Assembly (NCBI GenBank): GCA_032690845.1
Contig: CM064432.1
Coordinates: 58,030,071 to 58,094,070, forward strand
Length of the DNA: 64,000 nt
Source of the DNA: Eleusine coracana subsp. coracana
Lineage: Eukaryota; Streptophyta; Magnoliopsida; Poales; Poaceae
Direction: 5' to 3'
The notes beneath the pieces were generated by a model. That model had not been told where the DNA came from, made no database searches, and worked only from the letters and a program-made list of their open reading frames with translations. Positions 10,704 through 19,624 of the stretch are shown in pieces. Within the stretch, counting starts at the first letter, position 1, and each line of letters opens with the position of its first letter. A program made the position numbers and the translations under genes.

Positions 10704-11003
10704 GACTCTGTTTGGATCCTGTTCAGATTCTTAAAATTTGATTTTTATCTAAAGATTTTAGAATCTAGATTCTAAACAAAATTTGGGTGGTAGTGTTTAG
10801 TTATTGATCAGATTCTTAGAATCTGAAGGCAATGAATCTTTTGACATATAAAATCTAGCTCTAGCTGGATATAACCATATTATGAGATTCATAAAATCTA
10901 AAAATTTATATTTTAGAATCTAAAAAATATATATATCATGTTTAGAGGTCTCGCTAATTCTAAAATTTGAATTCTTAAAATCTCAATAGATTAAAACATG
11001 ACC
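10704..11003. mobile_element. Tourist-like MITE
   Basis: A 300-bp AT-rich segment begins GACTCTGTTTGGATC, and its other end, read in reverse complement, is GGTCATGTTTTAATC. It is flanked by TTA on both sides (10701-10703, 11004-11006), the target duplication of PIF/Harbinger-derived Tourist MITEs. The inverted repeats are imperfect but extend inward. Confidence 0.55.
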
Positions 11004-11512
11004 TTAGTAATGGTATAAATATAACATATTTCTAGGTTCTAGTCGTTCAGGCATCCAACTAGTTCTATTCTAATTACTATATATAGTCTCATTTCTAGTA
11101 TGAACATAAGTTACGGCAGATCTTGATTGCCTTACCTGCTCTGAAGCGGCGCGTGTTACTTGAAACAATCTCAAAAACATGGTGTGGTAAATTGATTTTT
11201 CCTACACAGTTATCTAGAGAACCGATAACAGTGTAATGGTCAACAGGGCGCAATCCCTGTGTGTGGCGTTGAACCGACGAGGTACAGATTTGTCAAGGTA
11301 GTAATGTCTCCAATCTGCTTACGACCACTCTTCCCACTGGAAGACGACGGGGCACGTTGGCGTCCATGTTTCTTCCACCGTGTCTGCATCTGCATGCAAT
11401 CTAACATGCCAAGCAAGGTACTACTGCTCTACGACCCAATCAATGAAAGCAACGTGAGAGAAATCGAACAACAACCAGATCGTACCAGAACGGCCGAGGT
11501 ACTGGTCTACTT

Positions 11513-11519
11513 TATAATA
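11513..11519 (+). promoter_or_regulatory. TATA-like box of P450 gene 3
   Basis: TATAATA lies about 60 bp upstream of the ATG at 11578, a plausible core-promoter position. No other element in the 500 bp upstream was convincing. Confidence 0.4.
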
Positions 11520-11577
11520 AGTAGATACGGGATGAACGCCTGGCAGAAATTACCTGTACTGTACCAAAAAAAGAAAG

Positions 11578-13074
11578 ATGGAGAGGGAGCTCTGGCTGCT
11601 GCTAGGGGCAACCCTTGCCATCTCGCTCCTCTACCTGACCATCCCGAGACGGCCTTCAGGCAACGGACACCGGCTGCCCGGTCCCAGGCCCCTTCCTGTC
11701 ATAGGCAACCTCCTCGACTTGCATGGCAACCTCCACCATACACTCGCTCACCTGGCACGTGTCCACGGCCCCGTCATGTTCCTCAAGCTGGGGCTCACCA
11801 CAACCGTGGTCGTCTCCTCGTGCGATGCCGCGAGGGAGGCATTCACGAGGCACGATCGGCGGCTCGCCGCGCGGACTATACCCGACATGTCCTGCCTGCT
11901 TGGATACTCGGAGCGGTCCATGATATGGATGCCGAGCTCCAACCAGAGGTGGAAGACCATGCGCGGAATCGTGGCCACGCACATCTTCTCACCGCGCAGC
12001 CTCGCTTCTGTGCGCGCCATCCGGGAACGTAAAGTGCGTGACCTGGTGAACTACATCCGTGACCGGGTCGGGCAGGAACTCGACATCGGCCAGGCTGTCT
12101 ACGGTGGCATTCTCAACCTCGTGTCGACCACTCTCTTCTCTGTTGATGTGGTCGATGTCGGAGCCCAGTCGGCACAGGGTTTGCAGGAGGCCGTGGAGGG
12201 AATCATCGAGCTGTTCTCTAAGCCCAACGTCTCGGATCTTTTCCCTTTCCTCCGACCGCTCGACTTGCAAGGTCGACGTCGTCAGGCAGCCAGGCTCTTT
12301 AAGAAACTCTTCCAAGTCTTGGATGACATTATTGACTGTCGGCTAGCCAAGGCCTCCTCGTCAAAGAGCTTGCGCGGTGACTTTCTCGACGCACTCCTCC
12401 AGCTAATGTCCACTGGCACGATCACTCGCGAGGATATGAGGGCTGTGATGTTCGATGTCTTCGCAGCCGGAAGTGATACCATGTCGATCACAGTGGTGTG
12501 GGCAATGGCCGAGCTTCTCCACAACCCGAGCATCATGTCCAAGGTTTGTGCCGAGATCAAAGACGTCCTTGGTTTCAAAGAGACCATCGAGGAGCCGGAC
12601 GTGGCGGGTATGCCGTACTTCCAGGCCGTGGTGAAGGAGGCGATGCGGCTACACCCTGTGGCGCCAGTTATGTTACCGCACCAGGCAGTGGAGGATGGCA
12701 TCGAGATCGGTGGCTACGCGGTGCCGAAGGGCAGCACTATAACTTTCAACGCATGGGCGATCATGCGTGACCCGGCGACCTGGGACAGACCGGATGAGTT
12801 CGTGCCGGAGAGGTTCTTGGTGAACAGAGGGGCCGACGTGGACTTTAGGGGGAAGAATTTCGAGTTCATCCCGTTCGGGTCTGGCCGAAGGATGTGCCCC
12901 GGCCTGCCGATGGCAGAGCGTGTCGTGCCGTTGTTACTGGCGTCGCTGCTGCACGAGTTCGAGTGGAAGCTGCCTAACGGCATGTCCGCTGAGCACCTGG
13001 ACATGAGCGAAAAATTTACCACGTCCAACGTCATGGCTGTCCCTCTCAAGGCCGTGCCCGTCACGATTACCTGA
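11578..13074 (+). CDS. Cytochrome P450, CYP76M-like, full length
   Basis: Single-exon ORF of 498 codons. The start ATG opens a hydrophobic anchor (about residues 5-20), then PGPRPLPVIGNL. Catalytic landmarks: AGSDT (about 297-301), KEAMR, FVPERF (tryptophan replaced by phenylalanine relative to the neighbours' PERW) and heme loop FGSGRRMCPG (about 433-442). It is more diverged from the copies at 1-918 and 1834-3348 than they are from each other, so this duplication is older. Likely an ER monooxygenase of specialised metabolism; substrate unknown. A longer overlapping ORF starting at 11259 in another frame is a shadow. Confidence 0.92.
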   Translation: MERELWLLLGATLAISLLYLTIPRRPSGNGHRLPGPRPLPVIGNLLDLHGNLHHTLAHLARVHGPVMFLKLGLTTTVVVSSCDAAREAFTRHDRRLAARTIPDMSCLLGYSERSMIWMPSSNQRWKTMRGIVATHIFSPRSLASVRAIRERKVRDLVNYIRDRVGQELDIGQAVYGGILNLVSTTLFSVDVVDVGAQSAQGLQEAVEGIIELFSKPNVSDLFPFLRPLDLQGRRRQAARLFKKLFQVLDDIIDCRLAKASSSKSLRGDFLDALLQLMSTGTITREDMRAVMFDVFAAGSDTMSITVVWAMAELLHNPSIMSKVCAEIKDVLGFKETIEEPDVAGMPYFQAVVKEAMRLHPVAPVMLPHQAVEDGIEIGGYAVPKGSTITFNAWAIMRDPATWDRPDEFVPERFLVNRGADVDFRGKNFEFIPFGSGRRMCPGLPMAERVVPLLLASLLHEFEWKLPNGMSAEHLDMSEKFTTSNVMAVPLKAVPVTIT

Positions 13075-13689
13075 ATGACGAATAAAATGTATGCTTGCCG
13101 GCATGCAAATCTTCCACGGGGAGCACCTTAAAATAAATAAAATGATACATATGTGCGTGTAAAATTCATGTGCTTGTATAAAGAAAACTACTTGTAAAAA
13201 TATATGATTGATTGTACATGGGTCACACTAATGTTGAAAAAAATTTAGCAATCTTCCACTTGGTCCATGTAATGACTCCAAGATATTTGATGATTTTTAA
13301 TGCGTATATTTCTCATCAAATTTTCCGTTACAGTTGTACCAATATGCTCTACTGATATTCATCTATTTCTCAATACTTGTCCTTTGAATGATTCAACATC
13401 ATACACATTGAACCTTTTCAAGTACTTGTTATTTTAAGAGAAGAAAAATATTGTAGCAGAATTGCCATTTAATTTATTGGCCATTCAATATTTATGCATA
13501 ATATGATAATATGAAGAGTTGGAGTGTAGACCTGAAATTTTGCTTTCACCACGATTAGATAGTAGCTTGTGCTTTTCTGGACATGCATCTAGAGCATCTA
13601 GTCGCGAGACTTGAAGACTATATCTTATGTCTAAATGATTAAAAAGCACAAATAAAATCATTTAAATGAGGATTAGTCACGTATATAAT
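13075..13689. other. AT-rich spacer downstream of P450 gene 3
   Basis: 3' flank of the P450 gene and AT-rich sequence. No ORF, repeat or RNA gene could be supported. Confidence 0.5.
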
Positions 13690-13695
13690 GGGTAG

Positions 13696-13990
13696 AGGCG
13701 AAAGGGCATGTAGTCTAGTGGTTATAAGAGCCTCAGTAGCACCTCAGGTCCTGGGTTCAACTTCCCATGGGAGCGAATTTACTAGGATTTAACGCATTGT
13801 ACTTTCAGTGGTAGACGACGCTCCCGTCGACAGCGAGGCGTCAATGGTGACTTTGTCAATCTTGAAGATTTACCGATTCAGTCTTCGAGGATGCTCATAG
13901 AGGTAGGGTTTACGTAACTATGTTTATAGAGGTGAGTATACGTGCGTTGTGAGTGTCTGAGTTATTCTATGTAATTAAAAAAAAAAGAAT
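13696..13990 (+). mobile_element. tRNA-derived SINE
   Basis: The 5' part carries pol III internal promoter boxes: an A-box-like TAGTCTAGTGG (13711-13721) and a B-box-like GGTTCAACTTCC (13754-13765). A non-tRNA body follows, then a terminal A-run near 13979-13988. This tRNA head, unrelated body and A-tail layout is that of plant SINEs. The tRNA part is too degenerate to be a tRNA gene. A clear target duplication was not found. Confidence 0.7.
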
Positions 13991-14314
13991 AGAGACTGCA
14001 AACATCACAGCGCAGCGGTCCTATGTAAGCGTATGGTCCCTGCTACACTAGTGTTCATGGCACATGTTGGCCCCGCATGCAATGGTAAGGTTTCAGAATC
14101 TGCTTCAGGATACGGGACTATAGCTGGCAAGAAACGGAACGAAATTACAATAATACCATAGTCTCGTCAGTTTCGCTCCCGACGCCCATCCCTCGCGTTG
14201 GAACTCGAAAGGCTCTCCCGGTCCACAAATTGACGGAGATGATGGCCAAACTATTGATCATGTGAACAATTATTCGGCGGTCACACCCATGCCGGCACAC
14301 AGTTGATTCGGCGT

Positions 14315-15827
14315 CTAGCTAATCGCGACGGGCACAGCCTTGAGTGGGACAGCCATGACGTTGGCGGTGGTGAACTTCTCCCTCAATCCAGCTGCTCGGC
14401 CGACACGCCGTCCGGCAGTCGCCACTCGAACGCGTGCAGCAGCGACGCCAGTATGTGCGGCACGACGCGCTCCGCCATCGGCAGGCCGGGACACATCCTC
14501 CTGCCGGACCCGACCGGATGAACTCGAAATCCTTTCCTCTGAAGTCCATATCGGCCGCTCCGTTCAGGAACCACCGCTCCGGCACGAACTCGTCCGGCCT
14601 CTCCCAGATCGCCGGGTCACGCATGATTGCCCACACATTGAAGATCACCGTGGCGCCCTTGGGCACCGCGTAGCCGCCGACCTCGACGCCGTCCTCCACG
14701 GCCTTATGTGGTAACATGATTGGCGCCACGGGGTGCAGCCGTATCGCCTCTTTCACCACCGCTTGGAGGTACGGTAGCCCTGCGACGTCCTTTTCTCCCA
14801 CGGTCTCATTGTAGCCGAGGACACCTTTGATCTCGGCGCACGCCTTGGACATGATGGTCGGATTGCGGAGCAGCTCGGCCATCGCCCACTCCACCGTGAC
14901 CGCGATGGTGTCGCTCCCGGCGGTGAACACGTCGAACAGGATGGCTGTCACGTTGTCACGAGCCATCTTGCCCGTGGACATGAGATCGATGAGCGTGTCG
15001 AGGAAGTCATTGTTCTGCAGCCTGCTATTGTTGGACGACGATGTGCGTGTCTCTTCAGCTCGGCGGTCGACTATGCCACCCAAGATTGAAAAGATTTTCT
15101 CCAAGTGCTTGGCAGCAAACCGACGCCTCCCCTGCAAGTCAAGCGGCCGGAGGAAAGGGAACAGGTCGGAGACGTTTGGTTTCGTGATGAGCTCGGCGAG
15201 GTCCTCCACAGTCGTCCGCAACCCGGTCGCCGACTCGGCGCCGGCGTCAACCACGTCGACGGAGCAAACGGCGCTCGACACGAGGTTGAGCACGCCGCCG
15301 TACACGCCCTGGCCCACATCGACCTCCCGCCCGGCGCGGTCGCGGAAGTAACCCAGCAGCTCACGCACCTTGCGTTCCCGAACGCCGCGGACCGCGGCGA
15401 AGCCGCGCGGGGTGAAGAGGTGAGAGGTCACGAGGCCGCGCTGGGTCTTCCATAGTGGGTTCGAGCTGGGAAGCCACACCATGGACCGCTCCGAGGACCC
15501 GAGGGCGCGGGTGGCGTCCGGGACGGCGCGCGCGGCGAGGCGCCGGTCGTGACGCGTGAAGGCCTCGCGCACCGCGTCGCGAGAGGAGATGATCACGGCC
15601 GTGGTGATCCCCAGCTTGAGGCGCATGACGGGGCCATGGACGCGGGCGAGACGCGCGAGGGTGTGGTGGAGGTGGCCGTGCCGCAGGTGGAGGAGGTTGC
15701 CGATGAGCGGGAGCGGCCGCGGGCCGGGTGGCTGCCCGGCGGTGCATGGATCGCGTCTTGGAGTGCTCAGGTAGTAGATGAGCACCACGGCAATGGTTGC
15801 CCATACCATCCAGAGCTCGCTATTCAT
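14315..15827 (-). pseudogene. CYP76M-like P450 with two 1-bp deletions
   Basis: Inverted member of the P450 cluster. Start chosen at ATG 15827, aligning with the anchor of its paralogues; an in-frame ATG at 15890 would add 21 residues not seen in the others. The frame is intact through the anchor, PPGPRPLPLIGNL, the I-helix AGSDT, KEAIR and FVPERW. It then loses one base just before the heme loop (near 14510-14516, ATCCGGTCGGG against the paralogues' ATCCCGTTCGGG), so the conserved FGSGRRMCPG is only readable in another frame. A second 1-bp loss near 14388 (CTGGATTGAGG) affects the C-terminus. The unbroken frame therefore ends without the heme cysteine. Either a young pseudogene or two sequence errors. 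Confidence 0.88.
15746..15771. repeat. 26-bp patch shared with 16064-16089
   Basis: A 26-bp stretch of the P450 pseudogene 5' coding region (starting ATGGATCGCG, ending GTGCTCAGG) recurs perfectly, in the same orientation, 318 bp further on. Flanks differ immediately on both sides. Confidence 0.95.
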
Positions 15828-15889
15828 ATCGATATTTCGCGGCGTGGCGTGCGTTAGCAGCTTGTTCGGGCAATGAAAGCCCATGTCCA

Positions 15890-17271
15890 CTACACTGTTT
15901 AAAAACCAGTATACATATAGAGAATGAAAAAAGTATCATAGGTACCTAACTATAAGCACTATGGAGATGGTCCATAATACAGTGTAGTTTCAGCTATCCA
16001 TAAGCTTCTGAACTGTTGTAGTGAATAAAAAAACGCATCCCTCTCTTTTCTCTCTGATTCATGATGGATCGCGTCTTGGAGTGCTCAGGAACCATTAACT
16101 AGTTTTTCCTTTTTTTTTGAATTGCAGCAGTAAACGACTCAAATCGACATTCTCTTCTTTAATGACGTAACGAAATAGAATAAAAGTTTTCCTATTTGTA
16201 ACGACATATAGTTCCTAGTTGCAAATATTTGTATTGTAGTTGTAGCTATATCGACATATAGTTTCTAACGTTTCGAGAATATAGTTTGATTTCTAATTGT
16301 AATATTTGTATTGTAGCCATATAAACTGCTTTCTACTCCACTATATCATATATAAATCTTGAGTGTTCCATAATCCTTTTATGAAGATTGGTTATTAATC
16401 TTCATATGATAATTGATATCTTGTCCACCTGTTGCAGTGCATGGGTTGATCGACTAGCTGAAGTTAATCAAATTGGATCACTAATAGAAACTGATCACGC
16501 CAGACATATGTTTAGGTATATCGGAATGGAAACGTTTGTCAGGAATTGCAGGTCTTAACGAGAAATAGCCATGTCAAATTAATGCCGGTGTCTCATTAAG
16601 TGTGATTCAGTCTAGTGGTTGAGGTTGTTGGACTATAAGTAAATTGCTTACCTTTTCTCCATCAGTTTAGATTGGTTGGTGCGACTGGTTAATACATGGT
16701 AGCTTAATATGATATCAACTGAGAGGTCTTGAGTTCAAGTCCTGCACTACCTCTGTAGCGGCAGTAGTCCAAAAGCCGTAGTAGCGCTGCTCAAAGTGGG
16801 CTGCCGCTATAGAGCCTAGGTGGCCAATCGCGGTTTAATCCACCGCTACAGAGCCACCTATAGTGGCAGTTGACATTGTTAACCATCATTATTTTATAAT
16901 CGGCGGTGTAGCCTGCCCGCCGCTACACTGCCTTTCCAACCGTTGTTATAGGGCCTTTTTGCTGTTATGCTGGTACCGCATTTTCCACTATACCACACTC
17001 TTATTTTCACGTTTGTGCCCCGAAGGTCTTGAGTTTGAATTAACTTTACTTTCTTTTGTTTCAAAGATGTACCTATGGTGATAGAAAAATATATAGTCTT
17101 GCTGATTATGGAAGGTTGCAACTCATCAACCACAAAAATTAGGGTCTTACGGAAAAAGAGATTATATCATCCTTCCGATACGATGACCAAACCGTGTAGT
17201 GAAATTACTCAACACTAGCTCTGGTTTATGATTTGTAAGGTTACCATTATTAACACAGGTGGCTCAGTAGA
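15890..17271. other. Spacer upstream of the P450 pseudogene
   Basis: No gene recognised. It contains the 26-bp patch copy at 16064-16089, a tRNA-like/SINE-like stretch (about 16610-16745: TCAGTCTAGTGGTTGAGG and GAGTTCAAGTCC) and CACTA-like sequence at 16745-16985. The short ORFs at 16863-17133 arise from the latter. Confidence 0.5.
16745..16985. mobile_element. CACTA-like terminal/subterminal repeats (partial)
   Basis: Begins CACTACCTCTGTAGCGGCAG and continues with many short direct and inverted copies of CCGCTATAG / CTATAGTGGC / CCGCTACA. Such clustered subterminal repeats around a CACTA end are typical of CACTA (En/Spm) elements, whose transposase binds them. No second end or transposase was found, so this is a fragment at most. 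Confidence 0.4.
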
Positions 17272-17360
17272 ATACTTGTAACATCTCGACTTATGGGTTA
17301 ATAGAATTGATATAATACTCATATCAACAAGTTGCAATTTCTTTTTTGAAAGCTCTAAAG

Positions 17361-17430
17361 AATTCTGAGGTTAAGCATGCTTGGCCTGGAGCAATTTAGG
17401 ATGAGTGACCAACTGGGAAGTTTGTCCCAG
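17361..17430 (+). repeat. 5S rRNA-like sequence in the 5' LTR of the TRIM
   Basis: Contains a GAGGTTAAGCATGCTTGG stretch followed by AGGATGAGTGACC and CTGGGAAGT, the order of box A, intermediate element and box C of plant 5S genes, with substitutions. Not a functional 5S gene: only part of the gene is present, inside an LTR. Confidence 0.8.
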
Positions 17431-17837
17431 GTACGTATGAGTGAGGACAAAAGTATGCAAAAAGACATATGTTAATCTGTGAGGCAATCTTGATATCCTA
17501 AAGAGCTGCCAGGGGTAAGCAGGCCTGGCCTCAGAAGGGTGGGACATTATATTTGGTATCAGAGTCGACCCTTACCGTTTCATGAGCGTTTGGGATCACA
17601 GTTACACAAGTATGATGTGCATAGCTGATGTGGGTCCGAAATGGTCACACAGCATGGCACAACGCTGGCACTAGGCACACGAACGTGACCAAAAGTGGCA
17701 GTTCGTGGCCTGGGGTAGACCGACGAGGACGTCGATCTTCTAAGGGGGTGAGAATGTAACATCTTGGTTCAAGGCTTAATAGGATTGATAGAATACTCAT
17801 ACCAATAAATTGTAATTTTCGGAAACTCATCTCTAAA

Positions 17838-17905
17838 GAACTCTGAAGTTAAGTGTGCTTGGGCTGGAGCAATTTAGGGATGGGTGACCGACCGAAAAGT
17901 TTATT
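17838..17905 (+). repeat. 5S rRNA-like sequence in the 3' LTR of the TRIM
   Basis: Contains GAAGTTAAGTGTGCTTGGGC and GGGATGGGTGACC, closer to the plant 5S consensus than the 5' LTR copy. Confidence 0.82.
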
Positions 17906-18036
17906 CCAAGTGCGTATGAGTGAGGATAAAGTGTGCAGAAAAAGACATATATTGGTCTGTAAGACAGTCTTGAGTTCCTAGAAAGCTGCTAGGTGTAAGC
18001 GGATCTAGCCTCAGAGAGGAAAGACGTTACAATACT

Positions 18037-19616
18037 TAAGGTCTCGGTTTTGACTTCAAGTGAGAGCAAATTTACGGACTGATTAAAAAAATCCTCTTGC
18101 TTGTCATCTCATCAAAATATAGGTATAAGTTCTAGTCTAGGTTGTGATCGTCTCATACGGGCTACGATGCCGTTATATAAGGATGAATAAGGATTTGAAA
18201 ATTTTCTCGATCTACGTGAGAAGATTTTTTTTTTACTAACAAAAATGACCGAGGATCAGGACTGTCTTAGACTGTCCGCACTCGTCATACTCTAAATTCA
18301 TCCTTTATTTGTACTAGTCATCAAGATTCTTTCCTCATCTTTTATCCTAACTACCTCTTCATGGGATCTATGCGTCAGCCTCTCTCCTCTCTTTTCCTCC
18401 TCCATCTCTCTCTTTCCTCCCCAATCTCTCTCTCTCTCGCCCGAGTCCCCTCCCCTAAGCTCCTCCACGATTCCCTCCATCTCCGCTGCCTACAAGTCCG
18501 CCGGCCTCATCCTCCCTCCACGGCGCAGGCCCTCGTCAATGATCCCGCCCCTCCCATGCCACCCTCCTTCCTCCACGGCACAGGCCCGATGGCGTCTCCT
18601 CCTCAGATCTCGCTGCCCTCGAGTCCTCGCTGCCATCCACACCGAGCGCTGCGCGCCCTCCATGCCGAGCGCCGCGCCGCCTCCCCGCCCAAGCCGAGCT
18701 CCGGCCTCCTCCGTCGCACGCCTTCCTCTGCCGCACGCCCTCCTCCTCCGTCGCGCGTCCCTCCTCTGCCTCCCTCCTCCTTCTGCCGCCACCGTGCGCC
18801 CCTCCTCTACCTCTCTCCTCGCCTCCATGTTGCTCGTCGGCGCAGATGTCGAGGCGGATGACATCATTGTCCTCCTCCGCTTGGAGGCGTTGGCGGGTGG
18901 CACGCTAGTACGTGGGCCCATGCTCATAGCGGAGATCCTATGCCGCTAGATTTAGAGAAAGCGGAGAGAAACGGGGTGATAGAGGAAGCTTTACAGGATC
19001 CCGGTGCAGCGCCTGGATCCGGTAAACATTCCTGGAGGAACGCTTCCAGGGTGTAGGTGCACTGAGTCTTAGACCCGTAGGTCGAGTTTCATTAACGTGT
19101 TCCCTCGCGATATGACCTTCCCCCGTCTCGATCTCCAAGATACTCTTCGTTTCTTCTCTTCCGAGTCACTTTGCCATCGTCCATTGGCGCAGCAGCACTA
19201 GTGCTAGGATTGGATCGGCTTGGTGTCGGCGGATACGAGTGGTCCAGCGACGCTCTATAGAAATCCTCCCCTCTTAGCATTGTGGTGGATGGCTACACAT
19301 GTTCCCTTCGCGCAAGGGGACACTTTTTCTTAGCTAGAGTTGGGGTGAACATTTCCTTGTTCTGCTGTACAAATGTTACAAGCCAAACATACACTCCCAT
19401 TATTTCTGGTTCATAAACACTGATATCTATAGAACACGAAACAGACAGATGCAAAAGTCACACTACCCAATTACGCGCTGAGACTACAGCAAACACCGCC
19501 TCGGTCCTCAAGCTCGAGGTGCGTACATAGCGTACGCAGAAATAGATATCACAGCAAAGCAGCAGCGCGTCGCCGAAAGAAACATCATACATACGGCCCA
19601 CGCCATCCAGAACCAG
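18037..19616. other. Spacer with CT-rich low-complexity stretch
   Basis: No gene recognised. The segment 18361-18900 is strongly C/T-rich and opens long ORFs on both strands (up to 166 codons) composed of Pro/Ser/Arg-rich low-complexity sequence without domains. 19320-19616 is the 3' flank of the GAD gene. Confidence 0.45.
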
Positions 19617-19624
19617 AAGACACA

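Larger units (their letters stand above)
17277..18031 (+). mobile_element. Cassandra-type TRIM retrotransposon, complete
   Basis: A 755-bp element: 5' LTR 17277-17551, primer-binding site TGGTATCAGAG (17554-17564, matching the tRNA-Met 3' end), ~200-bp non-coding middle, purine tract AAGGGGGTGAGAA just before the 3' LTR 17755-18031. Both LTRs start TGTAACATC, and the element is flanked by the 5-bp duplication ATACT (17272-17276, 18032-18036). Each LTR contains a 5S-rRNA-like stretch. LTRs carrying the 5S pol III promoter are the hallmark of Cassandra elements. It encodes no protein and would need another element's enzymes. The LTRs are visibly diverged, so it is not a new insertion. Confidence 0.88.

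Noticed and set aside
11259..12032. 257-codon ORF overlapping the start of P450 gene 3
   Set aside because: Different frame from the P450, low-complexity composition, no domain, and ends inside the P450 coding region; a GC-rich shadow.
13711..13765. Possible tRNA gene
   Set aside because: A- and B-box are present but no cloverleaf acceptor stem; followed by a body and A-tail, so a SINE.
15828..15890. N-terminal extension of the inverted P450
   Set aside because: The extra 21 residues precede the membrane anchor and have no counterpart in the paralogues; ATG 15827 fits the family.
17838..17905. Possible 5S rRNA gene
   Set aside because: Only the internal part of 5S is present and it lies inside both LTRs of a TRIM element.
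18361..18927. ORFs of 166 and 145 codons on both strands
   Set aside because: C/T-rich low-complexity DNA giving Ser/Pro/Arg-rich products on both strands; no domain or splice context.
18996..19065. Inverted repeat CCTGGA..TCCAGG flanked by GGTGCA
   Set aside because: Short hairpin in a GC-rich stretch; no boundaries, target duplication or second copy to call it a MITE or small RNA gene.
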